Assembly (NCBI RefSeq): GCF_016801865.2
Contig: NC_068937.1
Coordinates: 133,622,455 to 133,686,454, forward strand
Direction: 5' to 3'
DNA length: 64,000 nt
Source of the DNA: Culex pipiens pallens
Lineage: Eukaryota; Arthropoda; Insecta; Diptera; Culicidae
In this document: piece after piece, positions 46,173 to 56,296 of the stretch
Layout of the letters: every line of letters begins with the position of its first letter
How positions within the stretch are numbered: position 1 is the stretch's first letter
Position numbers and translations under genes: made by a program
Notes under the pieces: model-generated
Told to the model about the DNA's origin: nothing
The model's database searches: none
Seen by the model: the letters and a program-made list of their open reading frames with translations, nothing else

Positions 46173-46830
46173 TAATTTAAAAAATAATATGAAACAGTTA
46201 ACCAAAAGATAATGTTGTCGATGGTAAAATATTTCAATAGTTCATCACTAACAAATTTTTTGAATGATTTTGTGATCAGAAAATCACCAGGCTAGCTCAA
46301 ATCTGGCCCTGGAGAATCCAGAATATCTCCAGCCAGGATACCGGAATCTAGGTTTTGAGGCATCGTGTTCGGTGTTAAATTACTGAGCGAACGAACCCAA
46401 AAGAACTAAAATTGGTTTAGTTTGAGCCAAGATATGGAAATTATTGAATATTAAAAACCCAAGTGATACTTAAATGGTTAATAAATCTGTAATGTAAACA
46501 TTAAAAACTGTAAAATACGGTCCACACCAAAATCTCCTAAACCTTCGCAATTTGTTTATTATGGAAAATCAAATCACGTTAAAAAAATTTAAGTCGTTGA
46601 GCTCATTTATGCCCCAAAATCATCTGAAGTGATCTGGAAAAATTTAACGTGTGTAAGAATGTTTATAAATATTTACCCTTTAGGCATTTCAAACATTATG
46701 TTCATAAACATAAAAAAAAAATTAAACCTAACTCTAAATTTTGTGAAGTAACTCATGCTGAAAATTGTGGAACAATAAGTTAGTTACAAAATGAATTCTT
46801 AAAAATATTAAAAAAGATGATAAAATGTTT
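46173..46830. other. AT-rich DNA, nothing recognised
   Basis: Interior of the large insertion; no feature is supported. Confidence 0.45.
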
Positions 46831-46832
46831 TT

Positions 46833-47335
46833 GCCTTCCTCACCTCACTGAGGCAAGGCTATAAAATCACTCGAAAAATGAACTTCTTAAATACGACTCC
46901 TAGATATACCTTCACGTATACCTATCGACTCAGAATCAAATTCTGAACAAATGTCTGTGGGGATGTGTGTAGACATGATTTTTTTTTCCACACGATTATC
47001 TCAGAACTGGCTGAACCGATTTTGGCCGGATCCGCCTTATTCTGTTCGTTTTGGGGTCCCCTAAGACCCTATTAAATTTTATTCTGTTTAGTTAAGTATT
47101 TAAAAAGTTATGCCAAGAAAAAGATTTTTGTAGATACAAAAAAGGGCGATTTTTTGCCTAACCTCAAAAGGCCGGTTCTTTTTTTTACGTGCGAGAGTCA
47201 CGCCAGATGCGAAACGCCCGGTTGCCACATTGCTTCAAATGAGAGGTATATATTTTTTCATAAACTTATTTTCATTATTACTTTGTAAATGTGAGGAAGG
47301 CACCACCTACCTAATGGTGGATTAAGAAACGTTTT
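46833..47335 (+). repeat. Copy of the GCCTTCCTCAC-ended repeat without the 164-bp array
   Basis: Starts GCCTTCCTCACCTCACTGAG and ends GTGAGGAAGGCACCACCTAC followed by CTAATGGTGGATTAAG. It shares ATCGACTCAGAATC and GGCTGAACCGATTTTG with the 23714 copy. The interior between about 47050 and 47270 differs from the other copies and has no tandem units. Confidence 0.7.
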
Positions 47336-47870
47336 TTTTAAATATTGTGTTTGTTTATTTGTTTATCACAAGTAAATCTGTACAACTTCATAAAAGTAAA
47401 ACTTGGATCAGTCGAGTCTGGGCTGTATGTGTTATCATAAATAAAATGTTTTTTTTTTTGTTAACATGTAAAAGTTAACACTTTATTGTCGTTTTTCTCC
47501 TCGATAAACTCGATAAACAAAAAAAAATGCAGTCGTTTTGATACAAACAGTGATGAATCCATACTCTAATCTTCTTGCAAAATCGATTAATCTTTTGACG
47601 TAGACTTACGTCTTTGTCGAAGGTACTGGGGTGTCATTCCAAAAAACCCGGGCCGAAGGCCCTGGATTACTGCGTCATCCGTCAAACGCTTATATCTTCC
47701 TTCCCTCTAATCGAATCGACACGATTTATGTGCCATTCGATTCGAAAATTATTCAGCAATTTGCTATAAAACTTTCATTGTTGGCAAAATAGTTTAACTA
47801 TTGAAACAATTGAATGTTTTAAAATGTTTTCAAAATGCACAGATTTTGCAAGCAAAATGAGCGCTTCCCA
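47336..47870. other. AT-rich DNA with a pogo-like terminal fragment
   Basis: GTCGAGTCTGGGCTGTATGT at about 47413-47432 resembles the right terminus of the pogo-like MITEs. The rest is unassigned. Confidence 0.35.
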
Positions 47871-48480
47871 CTCACGGACGGGAATGTCAAGTACCTATTT
47901 TGAGGGGAAAATCATCCGATCAACGCGACCGAGTGTCGGTCGCGAAAAAGGAGGGGAAGTAGCGGGCCGAAATCATACATAAGAACGCGCGCCAGAGCCC
48001 ATTCCATCATTCACGTCTCAGACGTCGGACCGGCAGCAGCAGCAGCAGCAGCAGCAGGAAAGCTCAGCCCAGAGCAGCAGCAGCAGGAGAGAGACCAGAG
48101 CAGCAGCAGCAGGAGAGAGGGACCAGAACTGGAAAAGAAGTGCGCATCGCCTTCTCGTCGTCACCGTCAGCCAGTTGCCTCTCGATGGCCGGACCGTTAG
48201 GATCTTTCGTGGTTGCTGTGGTTCGGAGATGCTTCAATCCCCATCCCTCGTCCCACCCGGGACGAGGCATCAACAAGATGAGGCGCGCGCCTGCTGCCTT
48301 CCGCCGAAAAGCCTCTCGTGGGTCAAGCCTTGGTTGTTAAACAATCGGGACATCCAACTAGCTCGTCGCATTCGCGGCGAGCGCTTCTGAAAGATTTACG
48401 TCTCATCAAATTCTAGTGTTGAAAGAGTTGCCCTCGTCCCACCCGGGACGAGGCAGCGAGCTAATTTGAATTTAAATTTC
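47871..48480 (+). repeat. Unclassified retroelement-like leader with CAG repeats and twin hairpins
   Basis: From 47880 the DNA becomes GC-rich. CAG runs (48031-48057, 48075-48085 and 48101-48111) lie within a short tandem unit (ACCAGAGCAGCAGCAGCAGG). The hairpin CCTCGTCCC-ACCC-GGGACGAGG occurs twice, at 48246-48267 and 48432-48453. Its place inside a transposon and just before a LINE endonuclease fragment suggests a retroelement 5' region, but no defining feature (LTR ends, primer site) was found. Confidence 0.35.
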
Positions 48481-48645
48481 AGGAACAAATTTTGGTCTTC
48501 GGGGGCGACGGATTGCACAGCTTTCTGAGGCTGCTCTCGCCCCCAACCCCTATGCCCCCTCTCCTCCTCCCCCCATTCGGCTCGCTAAAATTCCTTCGTC
48601 TCTTTCTTTCCTCTCTTTGCCGTTCGTTCGTCTTCTTCGACGGCC

Positions 48646-48951
48646 ATGCCTCACGATCTTGAGCAGTTAAGTGAGGAACATGGTCCAATTTTACTCGAGG
48701 CTGATTCGTTTGGGGATATTTGTGCCACAAAAGTTTCAGAAAATGGGATTCAAACATTGTTTGTTGTTGTGTATATTTCGCCAAGTGCAACATACAAACA
48801 GAAAATTTCTTTCTTGATCCGGAATTTGTTCTGGTATGCAAAGCAGGACATCCGCAATGTTGTGTCTGGGGATTTTAACATTGATATCCTCAAACCGGAA
48901 AATTTGAAATTTGTTGATTTTATGAATTATGAAAGAGTACCTCAAGCTTGA
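48646..48951 (+). pseudogene. LINE (non-LTR retrotransposon) endonuclease fragment
   Basis: The translated frame contains VVYISPSATYKQKISFL and VVSGDFNIDILK. YxSP followed about 40 residues later by SGDFN(I/L)D is the pattern of the apurinic-type endonuclease domain of non-LTR retrotransposons; the Asp and Asn of GDFN are active-site residues. Only about 100 residues are open, less than half of an endonuclease domain. The frame ends at a stop at 48949-48951, and no reverse transcriptase follows in any frame. LINE-like nucleotide sequence may continue with frameshifts to about 49080. Confidence 0.7.
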
Positions 48952-49080
48952 TCTGCTTTCCAATCCTTTGGGCGCACATGCCTTGACCTTGTTTTTGGTA
49001 GAAATGTTCTGACACAGTCACGAAGGTATGTTTCGTATTTTAGTTATCATCGGCCGATTTTGACTTTGGTTGATACACCA

Positions 49081-50482
49081 GCCTAATATAAATTTCGCAC
49101 CACAATCATTTGCAAATACTACACGCTTTCCTAAACAACTTTGTCGGTTTCGCATCCATCAACAACGCCAGCACCTGCAGCATCCACCGCGGCCTATCAC
49201 CCATCTGGACAGAACATCTCCCGGCTGCAGCCTTGCGACCAACGCCACCATCCAACTCTAATCGGTCCTTTTTAGGGCCACCAATTTTCTCACGAAAGAG
49301 TTCTTCTTGTTCATCATTCCCACCAAACACTACCACCCCGAAATAATGCCCTTAGCTGAATTCCATCTCCCATTCATGATCATATTCCGTAAATCTATTT
49401 AAAGAATATAGCTAATTCTTCAAATTAATATATGGAAAACCCACATGTCCACATATCTAAATTTTACGTAAGTCTACGCCATTCCGGTTATGTCTGTGAC
49501 ATAACTACTTTGACTTTTGTTTGATATTTTCGCTCAATCTTTCCCTTAACGGTCCCATAAATTTAAATGCATGGAGAGACGATTGTTGCATATTAAAATA
49601 AATAAAAATATGTTAGATATTAAACTTCATATTAATATTGCCAAAGTGTTTTTTTAAATAAAAGTTTCATGTTCTTATTTTTTTGTATATTTTAATCAAA
49701 ACTGAATTGAAAAGCACTTAAATTGCAATTAATGTTTAATTAATCTTATGTATTCCGCTAGCCTATAGTCCTATAGTTCCATTTTTTGTGAGTTTAATTC
49801 ATCCTCCAATACCTACAATTTATTTTATTTTATCCTGTGTTTTAATTTTTGTCCAGCATATTCTGGATTTATTTTGTTAACAGTTGAGCTTTATTACAAG
49901 AAATTCCTCCAGATTTGATATTTTTGTGTACCATTAATAAACCATGAATTAAAAAGATTTGATGGTGAAATGGTATTGAAATATGTATAAAATGAAGATT
50001 TTATGTTATATATAAATTGAATTATTTTACTTCTATAGCGATTTTGCTATTTCATGTTAAATATTTAAAAAAAAAATAATCAAAACTAATGTCATGTGCC
50101 CTTTCAGACAACTAGAAACGCTTTAATTTTTTTCTGTTTTTAAGTTTATCTTCATTGGATTCTTCTGAGAGCAAAAATTTCTTTTTAAATATCTATTGTA
50201 TTAAAAACTAATTCTAATTTTTTTGAATCATTTTTGTGCTGCCAAATTTTTAAGAAAAATTGTAATAGTCGTTAAGAAATTTAGAATTATAATTATTGTA
50301 ATGAATCTAATAAAATAAAAAAAGAAGTATGCAACTAACGTTTTTTGTACAATTTACAAAAAATATTTGAAATATTTTGAAATGATTCGAAACACAAACC
50401 CATAATTAAAAACAAGGCAAACAATATGTGTTGAAATAAATTTATTTTAATCACTTAAAAAAAACTAAACTTATCATTCTTT
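49081..50482. other. Mostly AT-rich DNA, nothing recognised
   Basis: A C-rich patch at 49100-49350 has overlapping ORFs of about 63-78 codons on both strands, none recognised. From 49360 the sequence is strongly AT-rich. Confidence 0.4.
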
Positions 50483-51840
50483 ATATGGGTAATTCTCTAC
50501 CAACTCACACGAAATCGGGAAAAGTTGCCCCGACCCCTCTTCGATTTTCGTGAAATTTTGTCCTAAGGGGTAACTTTTGTCCCTGATCACGAATCCGAGG
50601 TCCGTTTTTTGATATCTCGTGACGGAGGGGCGGTACGACCCCTTCCATTTTTGAACATGCGAAAAAAGAGGTGTTTTTCAACAATTTGCAGCCTGAAACG
50701 GTGATGAGATAGAAATTTGGTGTCAAAGGGACTTTTATGTAAAATTAGACGCCCGATTTGATGGCGTACTCGGAATTCCGAATAAACGTATTTTTCATCG
50801 AAAAAAACACTAAAAAAGTTTTAAAAATTCTCCCATTTTCCGTTACTCGACTGTAAAAAATTTTGGAACATGTCATTTTATGGGAAATTTAATGTACTTT
50901 TCGAATCTACATTGTCCCAGAAGGGTCATTTTTTCATTTAGAACAAAATTTTTCATTTTAAAATTTCGTGTTTTTTCTAACTTTGCAGGGTTATTTTTTA
51001 GAGTGTAACAATGTTCTACAAAGTTGTAGAGCAGACAATTACAAAAATTTTGATATATAGACATAAGGGGTTTGCTTATAAACATCACGAGTTATCGCGA
51101 TTTTACGAAAAAAAGTTTTGAAATAGTTACTTTTTGCGTTTCTCTTTGTTTCGTCGTCCGTGTCTGTCGCGGGTGACCATGAATGGCCATGATCGATGAC
51201 GACCAACTTTTTCAAAACTTTTTTTCGTAAAATCGCGATAACTCGTGATGTTTATAAGCAAACCCCTTATGTCTATATATCAAAATTTTTGTAATTGTCT
51301 GCTCTACAACTTTGTAGAATATTGTTATACTCTAAAAAATAATCTGCAAAGTTAGAAAAAACACGAAATTTTAAAATGAAAAATTTTGTTCTAAATGAAA
51401 AAATGACCCTTCTGGGACAATGTAGATTCGAAAAGTACATTAAATTTCCCATAAAATGACATGTTCCAAAATTTTTTACAGTCGAGTAACGGAAAATGGG
51501 AGAATTTTTAAAACTTTTTTAGTGTTTTTTTCGATGAAATATACGTTTATTCGGAATTCTGAGTACGCCATCAAATCGGGCGTCTAATTTTACATAAAAG
51601 TCCCTTTGACACCAAATTTCTATCTCATCACCGTTTCAGGCTGCAAATTATTGAAAAACACCTCTTTTTTCACATGTTCAAAAATGGAAGGGGTCGTACC
51701 GCCCCTCCGTCACGAGATATCAAAAAATGGACATCGGATTCGTGATCAGGGACAAAAGTTACCCCTTAGGACAAAGTTTCACGCAAATCGAAGAGGGGTC
51801 GGGGCAACTGCTGTGTGAGTTGGCGGAGAATTACCCATAT
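50483..51840. mobile_element. Foldback element: 1358-bp near-perfect palindrome with 86-bp loop
   Basis: The left arm 50483-51122 begins ATATGGGTAATTCTCTACCA; the right arm 51209-51840 ends with its complement GGAGAATTACCCATAT. The arms are about 0.63 kb and differ at only scattered positions over their whole length (for example GAGGTCCG versus GATGTCCA near the outer ends). The centre (about 51123-51208) contains GTCCGTGTCTGTCGCGGGTG and does not pair. There is no ORF beyond about 73 codons, and those in the two arms are copies of each other. Transcription through it would give a long hairpin RNA. Confidence 0.85.
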
Positions 51841-51903
51841 GTGAACGCCTTAAGTTATCTATACATCAGACAAAATCATACAAGATTTTTTTTCTTTTAC
51901 ATC

Positions 51904-51978
51904 TAGAGTTTTTTTTAAAAGGTCCTATAAGCTATTGTCTTTCATATGTTTAAAGGACCTTTTCGAAAAAAAATCTAG
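51904..51978. mobile_element. About 75-bp MITE, second copy
   Basis: CTAGAGTTTTTTTTAAAAGG and the inverse ACCTTTTCGAAAAAAAATCTAG surround TCCTATAAGCTATTGTC. It matches 12574-12655. Confidence 0.6.
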
Positions 51979-53150
51979 ATATGTATTGTAATACAAACAG
52001 TAATGAAGGAAGTGCTACAAATTCATTAGTAAAAGGGACCTCTTTATTAGGAATTCGTATTTATGTATGATTCTTTTGCAATTTGTCGTTTAATATATAA
52101 GAAAAAAATAAAAAGATGAGATGAAAACTAAAAAAAAACATTTGCAACATCATTGATGATGTTGATTGAATTGGGATAATATTTGTTACAACTTGTTAGT
52201 TTATGTTTTTGGCAAATTGAAATTAGCTGTTTGTCATAAGCTTTAAGCTAACAAAAATAAATAGGTTATCTAAAACAAAACTCACTGAAACAAATCATCA
52301 ATCAAATTTGGCTGTAGCGGTTCAATTAAAAAAGATACTCCGTACATTTTGACATATCGGAAAAAAATATTGATTTTGACCAACGTTTTACTACTGAGAA
52401 CCACATTGAAAATCTTATGTAACTTCGCACTTCCATTTATTTTTTTGTTTTTAAAAATAAACAGAGGTAGACTTAATACTTAATTAATACTTAATACTCA
52501 ATACTCAAATTGAATTTATTTATGTTTCCTAGGGTAATTCAAATTCGAGCTTCTTCGGAACTACCCCCTGAAATCAAAGATTGACACATCACTAGGATAT
52601 ATTCCAAATTTGAGCTCATTCTGACCACGGGTTCCTAAAAATATGGTGTCTTGAGGGAAGTTTTTCTAAAATTAATGAAAGTTCTACATCTGGATAACTA
52701 TTGCGCCCTCCAAGGGTAAAAAAGTGAAACAGTTGTCATTCTCCATACATTTTAACGATTTCTCCCATACAAATTTCATACGATTGGTCAGAATGAGCTC
52801 ATATTTGGAATTAGGGACAGCGTTTTTTTAACAATAGCCAAAATCTTGGTAAACAAGCAACTTCAACCTTTTGAACACCTAGCTTTGAGTAGGAATCTTG
52901 CAGTAGAGTATACCAAAGCCATGTTGTAGAGCGCACAATCTGATTTGTAATTTTTTTTGCGACAATTCTTAAGTGATTAAAAAGAATAGTTGGTAAAATA
53001 CTTGCATATTTTGACAGTAATCAAACTTGATGTGGGTCTAAGAAGATTTTTTTCTGAATTTATAAAATGCTCTGTACAGTTGGGTTACTCATCTTATTCA
53101 AAGAAATTGTCACAGAAGGATTAAAGTTTTTTTGCAAACCTCACCGGTAA
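51979..53150. other. AT-rich interior near the right end of the large insertion
   Basis: TTGAGCTCATTCTGACCA (52610) and its inverse TGGTCAGAATGAGCTCA (52785) form an inverted pair around a 170-bp spacer, perhaps a further small element. No coding frame is supported. Confidence 0.4.
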
Positions 53151-53251
53151 AATATCTGCAAAAATCTGCAACAAAAAAGTTGTCTGCAACAAATTTCGGA
53201 AATCTTCAAATTTGCAGAGAAATCTGCAAATCTGGCATCCCTGCCCCTCGG

Positions 53252-55640
53252 TAAAGTCTTTGACAGCTGGTTGTAAAATTAAACTAACGATACTTTCCCA
53301 TAATTTTGCTGCCGGCCAGCATCACTGCGAATCTTGGAAGACAATTTTAAGACATTTTTTTCTAAGTTTCAATCTTGCAAATTCACCAACACCAGCCAAA
53401 GCACCTCACCCCGGAGAGTTCAGCGACTTTTTCGCCTTTCTTCCCCACCTTCTTTTTGTTCACCAGCCGTTTCTTCACCAGCCCGGCAAATTCGTTGCAT
53501 CTTTTTTCTGCGCCGCCAGTCGAGAGTCTGGACAGCAACGACCCCGCCGGGTTGGCCATTTGAAATGTGCCACGGTGAAGACGGTGCGGTCACTTTTTAG
53601 AGCTTTTTTCCAGCGGAGATCGTCGACGTCGATGAATACAAATGACGTGGTAGAGGTAGGGGAGTTGGTTCTTAACTTGACTGAAGGAGATTTTGAAGCA
53701 AATTTGGAGTTTGTCCTAATGTTCAAAATGTTTGACAATTCAATGACCTCAAATCTGTCAAAATATGAAAAAGGTGTCAAAAAGAACCAGTGTTACCAAA
53801 CGCAGTTGATTTTAGTGCCTTTTCCCCTAGCCATGGCACAGGTTGTCTCGTCTGGAGCATGCCAAGCCAATTCTTTACGCGGTTTTCTTTCCTCTTGCAC
53901 GGATTGGCCACCACCACGGTACTTTATGCACTCCTGCTTTATTGCCGTGACAGTGATGAAAATCTCGTTGCAAATAAAAAAACTCGCTGTTGCCATCTGG
54001 TGGCGAGAGCTTGAAACTTTTCATGAATTTAACAATTTAACGGTCAGTTTAAATGACCTGGACACGTTTGACAGTTTCTTGAAACAATTGACTTATGTGG
54101 TGCCTGCATCCAAAACTAGATGGTTCTAGTTAATAGTGATTGATGAAATTCTGATAACATTGTTTAATGGTTTACGTCTGTTTGTCTGTGCTAGAACTGT
54201 CAAAAGTCAATGTTTTTAAATTGGTTACACGATGAATTTCGTTTACAAAGATTAAGTTTTCGATTCTTCGAAACCAATCAAAATAATTTTAACCTCAAAA
54301 AATTTCGATTTTCCCACCACTGAACCCGCGGACATTCTTCCGACAGTTTCTCCACCTCTTTCAATCGCTTTGCCAGCGTTTTGCGAGTCTGTAACTCTTT
54401 TTTTTCCTTCTCTGCTGCGGCCTCACAACAACCGTGACCGTGGAGTGAAACTTGGCGTGGTTCCTCGCCGTCTCCGGCGCACTTCTTCCGGCCGGTCATT
54501 CGCATGTCGGCCTGGTGCGGCACGGCAATTCGCTACGCGAGCGAACTGCACCGTCATTGGCCATCTTTGGAATGACTTCACCAATGGCGAGATAAGTTGA
54601 AGTTTCCTGGAACTTGTAGATGAATGCATCGTTTTTTAAAGAAATTTGTGATTTCATCAACACAAATTCTGCAAAAACAAATCTGATGATCTGAGGAAGT
54701 TGACAGTTGCAACTGTCAAAATTGTCTACGTGCTAAACCGTAGATTCGCCTGAAAAGTTAACATTTTCTCTCGAAATTTCCCATTATCAAGCTGCGGCTA
54801 GCAACCGTCTTAAATTAAATCTAATTTACTCTTCCGTCAAGTAAATTCTCCAAACTTCTGTTGACATTGGCCAACGTCTTGTTAGCGACGTTCCGCGTCG
54901 ACGCACGACATCAAATAACTCTTTCCGCTCCAACTCCAAGCTAAAGTCGGGTAACTCCAATTAGCAGTAGACAAGTCTTTGACGACGCCGGACGGAAGCC
55001 ACGAAATTGAGGAATCACGCCATCTACCCAACAGAACCTTCAACTTGCAACTCAAAAAACAATCTATTTCAGAACTTCCGGCTCGTTTCGAAGAGATTCT
55101 TCGCGCGACTCGCGTACTGTCAAAGTTACACGCTCGCGTAGAAAAGACCTCGCTTGCAAGTTCAACTTTCGGTTTCCGAGTCACTGCTCTTTAAACAAGC
55201 TTTGTGTAAAACAAATCTTCGCCGGCCATTTGCGATTGCGGCAAGATTTTCATCTCGGTTCAATTTTCCATCTCGTGGAGAAACCACCGACCGGCCGAAA
55301 ACAATCAAAGGTATGATTAACGGGGCTTCGAACCGCGCAATCATTGCTCTCCGCGGCCGAGGAAAGCGAAACCGATTTCACGAAAATACGTAAATCGCAC
55401 GTTTTCAAGCAAAATACTCACAAAGTAAACAGTAAACAAGTAACAAAAGCTAACTTCACTCGCGTAGACGCGAGTAGCGCCGCCAAACGGCGATTCGCGG
55501 AAGTAAAAGTTTGATCAAAATCGATCGATTTGGATTGGCCTAAAAAAGTTAAACAAACTAATCTAGTACGTGGCGGGGTTTGAATAAGTTGAGAGAAAAA
55601 AACAACATCAAATCCAAGTAGGGGTACTGACCACTGCTGA
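53252..55640. other. Unique DNA flanking the 9.5-kb insertion on the right
   Basis: Non-repetitive and GC-richer. It includes a 305-codon plus-strand frame, 53212-54129, which begins inside the transposon end and has no recognisable domain. Copy F of the decayed repeat (AATTTAACGGTCAGTTTAAA, GTTTGACAG, GTCTGTTTGTCTGTG) is at 54034-54210. Smaller ORFs overlap on both strands. I treat the block as non-coding, probably regulatory or intronic, with low certainty. Confidence 0.35.
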
Positions 55641-56230
55641 TTTACCGGTGTTTACCCAGCCGGTTACCGGTGGGTTCGGTTGGTGGTGGTTGCATCATGG
55701 CGTGCTGCGTTTTTGTGTCAGCGACGACTCCGACGAGTTGCAGGCAGCCGAAGAAGCTCCCCGGCCTGGAAATCGAAGTAAACCGGTCGTCGACGACGCG
55801 TGTTACTCTAATCGCGTGAAGACACAGTTAGGCGGCATGGCCTGCTGCTGCGATTGCAGGCCGGGTACTCCAAAGACCTATATTTTACGGGTAGCCGAAC
55901 CGGCTCTACCAGCCGACCCAGGGGTGGAGATATTGGCGGAAAACCGGCTAAAATGTACGCATGTGATGAGCCTTACATGAAACGGTTGAGCAAACCTCGG
56001 CTCGAACGCGAGTTGACAGGCGGGATTTTATGCAACCTTGTGCATAAGTTCGTTCTGCATATTTGCCCCGGTGTCGTCGACGCCGCGGGTCTCCCGCGAG
56101 TGAGCTAATTTCCATGTCACCGTGCGCGAAGAAAATTGCATCACCTGGGGCAGCTCTAGGGGGCAGCACTGTCGTGGAAAACGGTGGATTGGCCCAGATT
56201 TTGGACGTGTTAGAAGAAAGGTAGGAACAG
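55641..56230. other. GC-richer unique block before the satellite, no gene assigned
   Basis: A 110-codon plus frame (55648-55980) contains a Cys-rich piece MACCCDCRPG but no known domain. A minus frame over 56028-56220 is the tail of the satellite-driven ORF. Neither is supported as a gene. Confidence 0.3.
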
Positions 56231-56296
56231 GATATGGAACTCGAGGAAATACTGGTTTTGGGGCCAGAATTTCATGGAAAAGCTCATCCACAAAAT

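Larger units (their letters stand above)
43763..53243. mobile_element. Very large hAT-like insertion, 9481 bp, target duplication CCCCTCGG
   Basis: Starts CAGGGATGCCAGATGAAATT and ends with the inverse terminus AATCTGGCATCCCTG. The same 8 bases, CCCCTCGG, stand on both sides (43755-43762 and 53244-53251). CAGGGATGCC-type ends with an 8-bp duplication are hAT hallmarks. Near both ends the motif ATCTGCAAA is repeated several times, as in subterminal transposase-binding sites. No transposase ORF is seen, so it moved (if as one unit) with a source elsewhere. The interior includes the MITE at 45725, the repeat at 46833, the LINE fragment at 48646, the foldback at 50483 and a small MITE at 51904. 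Confidence 0.75.

Noticed and set aside
50505..51818. Two similar 70-73-codon frames facing each other as a duplicated small gene
   Set aside because: They are the two arms of the foldback element. Similarity covers the non-coding parts equally.
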